Shown in pieces: positions 1 through 4,595 of a stretch of 7,105 bases of DNA. Each line of letters opens with the position of its first letter. The stretch's first letter is position 1. The translations under genes were made by a program, and so were the position numbers. Below the pieces are notes generated by a model that was not told the origin of the DNA, did no database searches, and saw nothing but the letters and a program-made list of their open reading frames with translations. Source of the stretch: Lentisphaerota bacterium (GTDB lineage Bacteria > Verrucomicrobiota > Lentisphaeria > Oligosphaerales > PUNB01); the NCBI GenBank assembly GCA_003552565.1, contig PUNB01000035.1, forward strand, positions 1-7,105. Reading direction: 5' to 3'.

Positions 1-199
1 ATGAGCTGCTATACCAAAGCGGTGCGAGCTCACCGCACTCCGAAAGAGCCTTCGGCTCGGTGTCCTGAACTGATGCGAAGCATCTTTGGAGAAGATCGCC
101 AAGATCGCTAAGAGTTTGCGAAAAATAAAAAATATATTTCTTTGCGTTCTTTGCGGCCTTCTGTAAAAATTAAGTTTCATACAATAAGGAAAAACAGTT
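1..199. other. Non-coding leader with small hairpins and repeat debris
   Basis: No convincing gene is seen here. Three small inverted repeats stand in a row: GCGGTG/CACCGC (19-24/31-36), GAGCC/GGCTC around a TTC triloop (46-50/54-58) and GATGC/GCATC around a GAA triloop (72-76/80-84). Two short direct repeats follow: AAGATCGC at 92-99 and 101-108, and CTTTGCG at 140-146 and 149-155. Bases 117-180 are A+T rich and probably hold the promoter of the first gene, but I could not place a -35/-10 pair with acceptable spacing. This kind of short-period debris is common between genes in some environmental genomes; a role is not established. Confidence 0.6.
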
Positions 200-1342
200 A
201 TGAAAAAAGTAAGATTCGGTATTATAGGTTTAGGATTAATGGGAAGGGAGTTCGGCAGCGCGGTGGCTCGCTGGTGTCATTTGACCGGCATGAATGCGCG
301 CCCCGAGATCACAGCGGTTTGTGCCCGGAATCCGCAGTCGTATAAGTGGTTCACAGACAACTTTGAAACCATCAAAGTGGTTACTGATGACTACCGGGAG
401 TTGCTCGCTTCCGAGGAAGTGGATGCGGTTTACTGTGCCGTGCCGCATCATTTGCATCAGCAATTCTATATTGATATCATTGAGGCCGGCAAACACCTTC
501 TTGGTGAAAAGCCCTTCGGTATTGACAAACCGGCTAACGATGCCATTAATGAATGTATCAGTAAACATCCTGAGGTCTTTGTCCGCTGCAGCTCCGAGTT
601 TCCTTTCTTTCCTCCCATGCAGAGGATCGGAAAGATGATAGAAGAGGATGCTTTCGGGCCGATAATCGAGGTTAATTCAGGCTTCCTGCATTCTTCCGAT
701 CTAAACCCGAACAAGGCGATCAACTGGAAGCGTATGATCGAATATAACGGCGAATACGGCTGTCTGGGGGACCTGGGCCTGCATCCTTGTCACATGCCTT
801 TCAAGGCCGGCTGGACTCCAAAGAATGTCCGGGCCATCCTTTCCAATCTGGTGCCGGAACGCCCTGACAAAGAAGGGAATCGTGTTCCTTGCGCGACTTG
901 GGACAATGGAACGATGTTGTGCGATGCGGAGGATCCGCGGAGCGGACAGTTGTTTCCGCTGACAATTAAAGCTCAGCGTATCGCTCCGGGAGAGACGGAT
1001 ACCTGGTATTTTGAAATCAAAGGTATGAAGGCCTGTGCCCGCTGGTCGAGCAGCAATCCGCGCCGGTTCGAGGTGCTGGAATACACTGGCGGCGAACAGG
1101 CCTGGCGGCACATTGATATGGGCTGGGAGGTGGCCTTTGAGGGAATCACCGGGCCGATTTTTGAATTCGGCTTCACGGATGCCATCCAGCAGATGTGGGC
1201 CGCTTTTCTGTATGAATTGACCGAGGGACAGCCAAAAAGCCGCTTTGCCTCCTGTGTGACTCCTGAAGAGGCGGCGCTTACCCACAGACTCTTTACTGCC
1301 GCTTTGCGCAGCCACGCTCAGGGAACAGTGGAAACGGTTTAA
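200..1342 (+). CDS. Gfo/Idh/MocA family NAD(P)-dependent oxidoreductase
   Basis: This 380-residue protein is a cytoplasmic sugar or inositol-type dehydrogenase of the Gfo/Idh/MocA family, which oxidises or reduces a carbon of a sugar or cyclitol using NAD(P). The N-terminal Rossmann fold begins with the dinucleotide-binding loop G10-L-G-L-M-G15. The family's EKP motif is E103-K104-P105, with the catalytic lysine. The C-terminal half has the GD191LGLH195 motif, giving the usual Asp and His of the active site. Length is normal for the family. The ATG at 200 is chosen because AAGGAA (186-191) lies 8 bases upstream and the Rossmann strand starts at residue 4. Nearby kinase and isomerase genes support a role in sugar catabolism. 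The substrate cannot be read from the sequence. Family assignment is very secure. Confidence 0.95.
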   Translation: MKKVRFGIIGLGLMGREFGSAVARWCHLTGMNARPEITAVCARNPQSYKWFTDNFETIKVVTDDYRELLASEEVDAVYCAVPHHLHQQFYIDIIEAGKHLLGEKPFGIDKPANDAINECISKHPEVFVRCSSEFPFFPPMQRIGKMIEEDAFGPIIEVNSGFLHSSDLNPNKAINWKRMIEYNGEYGCLGDLGLHPCHMPFKAGWTPKNVRAILSNLVPERPDKEGNRVPCATWDNGTMLCDAEDPRSGQLFPLTIKAQRIAPGETDTWYFEIKGMKACARWSSSNPRRFEVLEYTGGEQAWRHIDMGWEVAFEGITGPIFEFGFTDAIQQMWAAFLYELTEGQPKSRFASCVTPEEAALTHRLFTAALRSHAQGTVETV

Positions 1343-1355
1343 GCTGAGGATATGA

Positions 1356-1395
1356 CCTCCACTTAGTCCTCCACACTTAACCTCCCACACTTAGT
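1356..1395. repeat. Three degenerate copies of a ~13-bp tandem repeat
   Basis: Three adjacent units start with CCTCC and end with CTTA: 1356-1367 (CCTCCACTTAGT), 1368-1380 (CCTCCACACTTAA) and 1381-1395 (CCTCCCACACTTAGT). They fill the space between the intact dehydrogenase gene and the remnant of a second one. They have no stem structure and do not resemble a terminator. They look like short-period debris; no function is evident. Confidence 0.75.
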
Positions 1396-1427
1396 CGAAC
1401 CGTTATGTCGATGGCGGTTAATTGCGT

Positions 1428-1431
1428 GAGG
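1428..1431 (+). promoter_or_regulatory. Ribosome binding site of the decayed second dehydrogenase
   Basis: GAGG (in GTGAGG, 1426-1431) lies 7 bases before the ATG at 1439. It identifies that ATG, not the earlier ATG at 1405, as the ancestral start of the broken gene and so exposes the frameshift just after it. Confidence 0.5.
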
Positions 1432-1438
1432 TTTATTT

Positions 1439-1593
1439 ATGAGAAGCAATATAAAGTCGGTATCATTGGCTTCGGATTCATTGGCAAGGTGCATGGTTAC
1501 TGCTATTTGATGGACAAATGCCGGCAGTCGGCGGTGAGTGGTGAGTGGGTGGATGTTGACAGTGGTTGCTCAAGAGACAAACAGGGGGTATAG
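1439..1593 (+). pseudogene. Truncated, frameshifted remnant of a second Gfo/Idh/MocA oxidoreductase
   Basis: From 1444 the frame reads KQYKVGIIGFGFIGKVHGY, a classic Gfo/Idh/MocA N-terminus with GFGFIG as the dinucleotide loop. The well-placed ATG at 1439 is one base out of that frame: ATG AGA AGC is seen, and one extra A (ATG AGA AAG CAA TAT) would join it in frame. Family similarity ends near 1510. What follows is low-complexity GTGAGTG repeat and unrelated residues up to the stop at 1593. More than 300 codons are missing, including the EKP and catalytic motifs. An open frame runs from ATG 1405 to 1593 (62 codons), but its first codons have no family similarity. The sequence differs from the intact neighbour, so it is a paralogue rather than a copy. 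It should be non-functional. Confidence 0.85.
1534..1547. repeat. Two copies of a 7-bp tandem repeat (GTGAGTG)
   Basis: GTGAGTG occurs at 1534-1540 and 1541-1547, followed by the related GGTGGA. It sits just past the point where the second dehydrogenase loses similarity to its family, so it may mark the deletion or insertion junction. Confidence 0.6.
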
Positions 1594-1630
1594 GAAGTAA
1601 AAAGCAAAAATACACTTGGAAAACAAGCTC

Positions 1631-1708
1631 ATGCAGAATAACGATATACACCATACTTCCGCGGTTAATTTTGATAAAGCGGCTCGTCGTTTGAATCTGG
1701 ATCGTTGA
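1631..1708 (+). pseudogene. 25-codon remnant, possibly the N-terminus of a Glu/Leu/Phe/Val dehydrogenase
   Basis: An open frame of 25 codons starts at ATG 1631 and ends at TGA 1706-1708. Its second half reads VNFDKAARRLNLDR. This resembles the conserved start of glutamate dehydrogenase-type proteins, in which a phenylalanine-aspartate, two alanines and a Leu-x-Leu-Asp stretch precede the rest of the enzyme. The match is short and recalled from memory of the family, so it is tentative. No clear ribosome binding site precedes it, and the stop is followed at once by repeat debris. It could also be a chance open frame. If real, it is a third gene in this window cut after about 25 codons. Confidence 0.3.
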
Positions 1709-1717
1709 ATTTGGTGG

Positions 1718-1738
1718 CCTGAAACCTGAACACTGAAA
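1718..1738. repeat. Three copies of a 7-bp tandem repeat (CCTGAAA-like)
   Basis: Units are CCTGAAA (1718-1724), CCTGAAC (1725-1731) and ACTGAAA (1732-1738). They fall between the 25-codon remnant and the FGGY kinase start, in the place where the kinase's ribosome binding site and leader would be expected. Confidence 0.7.
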
Positions 1739-1754
1739 TCCAGAGTTATGCGGG

Positions 1755-3044
1755 ATGAATAATCAAAACCAGAATGAAAAAAAGGTCCTGGCGATTGATC
1801 TGGGCTCTACTTCTTTCAAGGCGGCTGTTTATGATTTAAACTTGCGGGAACTGCGTTTTGCCAGTCGCCTGCTTCCGCATCGGTATGGTACCGGAAACAG
1901 AGTGGAATTGGATTTGCAGTCTGTCAATGATTGTTTGCGACAAGCGCTGGCGGAAGTTGAGGCTGATGATCCGTCGATTGGCACCGCCGCGGTAACCAGT
2001 CAGGCCCAGACTTTTACTTTGCTGGACTGTGACGACCGGCCGATTTTCCCCTGGATTTCCTGGCAGGACGGGGGAGATCAGGCAATTGCCGAGGAAGTCG
2101 CCCGGAAGCTGCCGGACTTCGGGGAACATTGCAGTTTTGGGCGCTTGAATGCTAATTTACAGATCAGTCAGCTGGCTCGTTTAAAACTGGAAACAAAACA
2201 GAGAGTGGTGCCGTTGCCCAGTTATTTCCTGTATTTATGGAGCGGTCGGTTAGTGACGGATGAAAACATCGCCGCCATGAGCGGACTTTATTCTATTCGT
2301 CATCGAAAATGGTGGAATGAAGCCCTGAAGGTCTGCGGGTTGAATGTCGAGCAGCTGCCTGAGATAGTCCCGGCGGGGCGAGTGGCGGGAATAACCAATG
2401 AGGCTGCCCGCGAGTTTCATCTGCCGGTCGGTATTCCTTTGATTGTTGCCGGCAATGACCAGACCGCCGGCGGTTACGGAGCCAGGCTGGACGAAAACCG
2501 CGATCATTTGCTTACCTTGGGAACCGCGTTAGTGGTATACGGTTATTCCAGTCAATTGCCGGAGGTGAGGGAGGGATTTGCCCGGGGACCGTATCCGAAA
2601 GGTGGATTTTATCAGATGATCGTCAATAATCGCGGCGGTAATGTTATTAATTGGGCGAAAACGGTTCTCGCCGGCTGTGACAGTGACGACCGCTTCTTCG
2701 CCGCCGCTGAAAATGCCGATGAAGATTGCGGCGGAGTGGTTTTTGACTGCGGCCTTAAGTCCGGTGACGGCGCCTGGCGCAATCTTGCCCCGCATCACAC
2801 ACCAGCGGAGATGGCGCGTTCGGTGGTCGATAGTCTGGCTGAGGAAGCCGCGGGAATGCTGGAAAATCTGCAGGACGGAAACGAAATCAATCGAGTCCTG
2901 GCCGCCGGCGGCGGTAGATTCAGGCCGCTGTGGATGAATACGGTCGCCCGTAAAGCCGGTGTGCAAGTAGAGCCGACTCCCGCCACCCCTTTGCTGGGAG
3001 CCGCCCGGATGGCCACGGAGGAACTGGCAAGGGGAATTGGTTGA
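1755..3044 (+). CDS. FGGY-family carbohydrate kinase
   Basis: This 429-residue cytoplasmic enzyme is expected to phosphorylate a sugar or sugar alcohol with ATP. It has the actin-like ATPase layout of FGGY kinases: the phosphate-1 loop DLGST (15-19), a WQD segment (103-105) for sugar contact, GNDQTAGGYGA (233-243) where D235 is the probable catalytic base, the LGTA phosphate-2 loop (255-258), and the adenosine-site stretch AAGGGRFRPLW (383-393). It is shorter than xylulokinase-type members (about 480-520 residues), and the YLxGERxP-type stretch in the second domain is not recognisable; VVFDCGLKSGDGAW (328-341) sits in its place. The ATG at 1755 starts just before the first strand, but only a weak AGAG lies upstream, and repeats occupy its leader, so its original translation signal may have been altered. 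Xylulose-, fuculose- or rhamnulose-type substrates are all possible. Confidence 0.9.
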   Translation: MNNQNQNEKKVLAIDLGSTSFKAAVYDLNLRELRFASRLLPHRYGTGNRVELDLQSVNDCLRQALAEVEADDPSIGTAAVTSQAQTFTLLDCDDRPIFPWISWQDGGDQAIAEEVARKLPDFGEHCSFGRLNANLQISQLARLKLETKQRVVPLPSYFLYLWSGRLVTDENIAAMSGLYSIRHRKWWNEALKVCGLNVEQLPEIVPAGRVAGITNEAAREFHLPVGIPLIVAGNDQTAGGYGARLDENRDHLLTLGTALVVYGYSSQLPEVREGFARGPYPKGGFYQMIVNNRGGNVINWAKTVLAGCDSDDRFFAAAENADEDCGGVVFDCGLKSGDGAWRNLAPHHTPAEMARSVVDSLAEEAAGMLENLQDGNEINRVLAAGGGRFRPLWMNTVARKAGVQVEPTPATPLLGAARMATEELARGIG

Positions 3045-3061
3045 AAACAATTCAATCCGGT

Positions 3062-3093
3062 GTCACGAAGTCACGGAGTCACGCAGTCACAGT
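3062..3093. repeat. Four copies of an 8-bp tandem repeat (GTCACGNA)
   Basis: Consecutive units are GTCACGAA, GTCACGGA, GTCACGCA and GTCACAGT, in exact 8-bp phase from 3062 to 3093. They lie between the kinase stop and the transporter pseudogene. There is no palindrome and no spacer, so this is not a CRISPR or a terminator. It resembles short-period intergenic debris seen elsewhere in the window. Confidence 0.85.
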
Positions 3094-3103
3094 CTTAGAT
3101 AAT

Positions 3104-3108
3104 GGGAG
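3104..3108 (+). promoter_or_regulatory. Ribosome binding site of the transporter pseudogene
   Basis: GGGAG lies 6 bases before TTG 3115, where the hydrophobic N-terminus of the decayed transporter begins. It supports TTG as the ancestral start. The ATG at 3102 overlaps it and opens a frame with no transporter character. Confidence 0.5.
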
Positions 3109-3114
3109 ACCGCT

Positions 3115-3595
3115 TTGATCGCTCTTTTATCCGTAATAGCTATTGGTTTGGCGATAGTCGTCGGCTGTATTTGGCGAGTGAATATTGGTGCAGGTGGCGC
3201 AAACCGCCGGTGGTATTGAGATGTTGGCGGATTCGCTTGCCGCCGTTATGACAGAAAACACCGCGGCGCCGATTATGGCTCTGATCGGCGGGCTGTTGTC
3301 CACCGCCTCCAGCGCTTCAGGAGTGGTGATGCCGGCATTGATACCTATGGCTCCCAGTCTGGCGGCGGATGTCGGCGGCGAAGGTGTGCGGATAATTTCA
3401 GCCGTGATTATCGGCTCGCACATGGTTACTGTCAGTCCTTTGTCGACTCTGGGGGCGCTGGTCATGGCGGCCGCCGGTGAGGATGTGGATAAGCAGAAGT
3501 TGTTCAAAAGTCTCCTGGCGCTGGCCTTCGCCGGTTTGGTTTATGCCGCTTTGATTGTTTATCTAGAAGTTGTTTTCGTGGTCAAAAATTTCTAA
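3115..3595 (+). pseudogene. Deletion pseudogene of a MatC/SLC13-like carboxylate transporter
   Basis: Frame one, from TTG 3115, encodes IALLSVIAIGLAIVVG and then CIWRVNIG, the first membrane helix and following turn typical of MatC-like (dicarboxylate carrier) permeases. It reads into a stop at 3219. A second frame becomes transporter-like near 3188 and runs to TAA 3595. It contains QTAGGIEMLADSLA, ASSASGVVMPALIP and SHMVTVSPLSTLGAL, which match the C-terminal half of these permeases, and a final helix ending YAALIVYLEVVF. The two parts meet near 3187-3195 out of frame, and the middle of the protein, roughly 250-300 residues, is missing. A TTG at 3185 could start a 136-residue C-terminal fragment, but this is probably not a working transporter. 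It likely once imported the substrate of this locus. Identification rests on recalled family patterns. Confidence 0.8.
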
Positions 3596-3608
3596 TAAAT
3601 ATGAATGT

Positions 3609-3630
3609 AGCGCATAAGAATGCATACGCT
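3609..3630. promoter_or_regulatory. Candidate operator: 22-bp imperfect inverted repeat
   Basis: AGCGcAT (3609-3615) pairs with ATaCGCT (3624-3630) around an 8-base centre, with one mismatch. It lies in the 63-base A+T-rich leader of the isomerase gene, about 30 bases before its start, and could be a repressor site or a weak leader hairpin. No second copy was seen in the window, so this is weakly supported. Confidence 0.25.
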
Positions 3631-3658
3631 TACTAAAAAAAGAAAAAGGTAACAAAAA

Positions 3659-4594
3659 ATGAGTAACTTCACTTTTCAACCGGCTCCCTGCGTACCGTTC
3701 AAGGATCAGGCGGTACTGGACAGAATTCGCGCTATTAAGCGTGAGGACATTGACAAGCACCCGAATCCGGAATTCAAAATCCGGGTGGTGCGTGACAGCG
3801 AACTGGGGTTCATTACGTTTTCAGATATGGTCAGCCGCATAAAGCAGGCCGGGGAAGAGGGACTGCGTTTCTCGATGATCACCGGCAACCCCAATCCCGG
3901 TTATGTAAGCTTGGCCCACATGCTCAATCGTCTGCGTATCGACTGCAAACATCTGTGGGTCATCAACATGGATGAATGGGCCGATGAAAACGGCAATACC
4001 GCCCCGGAGGACTACCCCCAGGGCTTCATGCGGGCAATGAAAAAATATTTCTACAGCGAACTCGATCCGGAAATTCGTCCTCCGGAGGAACAGATCATCG
4101 GCCCGACCACCGACAATGTTTCCTGGCTCAGCCGCTGGATCGCCGAAGAGCTGGGCGGAGCCGATGTCTGCTATAGCGGTTCCGGCTGGACCGGCCATAT
4201 CGCTTTCATCGATCCGGGAGTGCCGGAGTTCGAGGCGCCGCTGGAGGAGTGGAAGCAGATGGGAACTCGTATTGTCACTCTTCATCCCTACACCATCCTG
4301 CAGAACTCACTGCACGCCAGTTTCGGAGCCTGCGGCGATACCGCCCGAGTGCCGCCAAAGGCCGCCACTATCGGTCCGGCCGATGTGATTGGCGCCAAAC
4401 ATCGCTTTGATCGTTCGGGGATTACCATCGGCGGTTCGCAGGTAAGCTGGCAGAAGTTCATCACTCGGCTCGTGGCGCATGGGCCGGTGACTCCGCAGGT
4501 GCCGGCATCGATCCTGCAGACCCTGCCGACGGATTTCTATATTGCCGAATCGATCGCCGCCGATATTGAGCCAGAGTGGTATAAAGGATATTAA
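3659..4594 (+). CDS. Divergent NagB-like sugar isomerase/deaminase
   Basis: This 311-residue protein has the fold of glucosamine-6-phosphate deaminase/isomerase and related enzymes, which isomerise aldose to ketose phosphates, with or without ammonia release. In order: a TGNPNPG loop (75-81) in place of the TGSTP loop, VINMDEW (101-107, with D105 matching the catalytic Asp72 of E. coli NagB), GSGWTGHIAFIDP (174-186) in place of GxGxDGHIAFNEP, and GSQ (259-261) near the C-terminus. His180 is kept, but the Asp141 position is T178, Glu148 is D185, and the lysine after GSQ (Lys208) is V262. It is longer than bacterial NagB (about 266 residues), with an N-terminal extension of about 40 residues. 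ATG 3659 follows AAAGG (3645-3649) by 9 bases. It is tightly joined to the next gene. Substrate is unknown; automatic naming as NagB would be risky. Confidence 0.85.
   Translation: MSNFTFQPAPCVPFKDQAVLDRIRAIKREDIDKHPNPEFKIRVVRDSELGFITFSDMVSRIKQAGEEGLRFSMITGNPNPGYVSLAHMLNRLRIDCKHLWVINMDEWADENGNTAPEDYPQGFMRAMKKYFYSELDPEIRPPEEQIIGPTTDNVSWLSRWIAEELGGADVCYSGSGWTGHIAFIDPGVPEFEAPLEEWKQMGTRIVTLHPYTILQNSLHASFGACGDTARVPPKAATIGPADVIGAKHRFDRSGITIGGSQVSWQKFITRLVAHGPVTPQVPASILQTLPTDFYIAESIAADIEPEWYKGY
4583..4588 (+). promoter_or_regulatory. Ribosome binding site that fixes the start of the propeller-PHP gene
   Basis: AAAGGA sits inside the last codons of the isomerase gene, 7 bases before ATG 4596. It favours this ATG over the in-frame ATG at 4542, which would overlap the isomerase by 53 bases and has no such site. 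Ribosomes finishing the isomerase can restart here, so the two are probably translationally coupled. Confidence 0.75.
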
Positions 4595-4595
4595 T

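Noticed and set aside
1..111. Open frame of 36 codons from the first base
   Set aside because: It runs through small hairpins and direct repeats, has no ribosome site in view and no family character.
142..345. 67-codon forward frame overlapping the first gene
   Set aside because: It overlaps the intact dehydrogenase in another frame and begins in repeat debris.
701..1390. Long reverse-strand open frame of 229 codons
   Set aside because: It lies opposite the well-supported dehydrogenase and shows no protein motif; it is a shadow of its codon pattern.
2529..3050. Reverse-strand open frame of 173 codons
   Set aside because: It is antisense to the FGGY kinase active-site region and lacks any domain character.
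3034..3053. GAATTG/CAATTC inverted repeat at the kinase stop as a terminator
   Set aside because: The stem is six A+T-rich pairs with an 8-base loop and no following T-tract.
3062..3093. CRISPR-like array
   Set aside because: The units are 8 bp, directly adjacent, with no spacers and no cas genes.
4542..4595. Upstream in-frame ATG giving an 18-residue longer propeller-PHP protein
   Set aside because: It would overlap the isomerase and has no ribosome site, while ATG 4596 has AAAGGA at ideal spacing.
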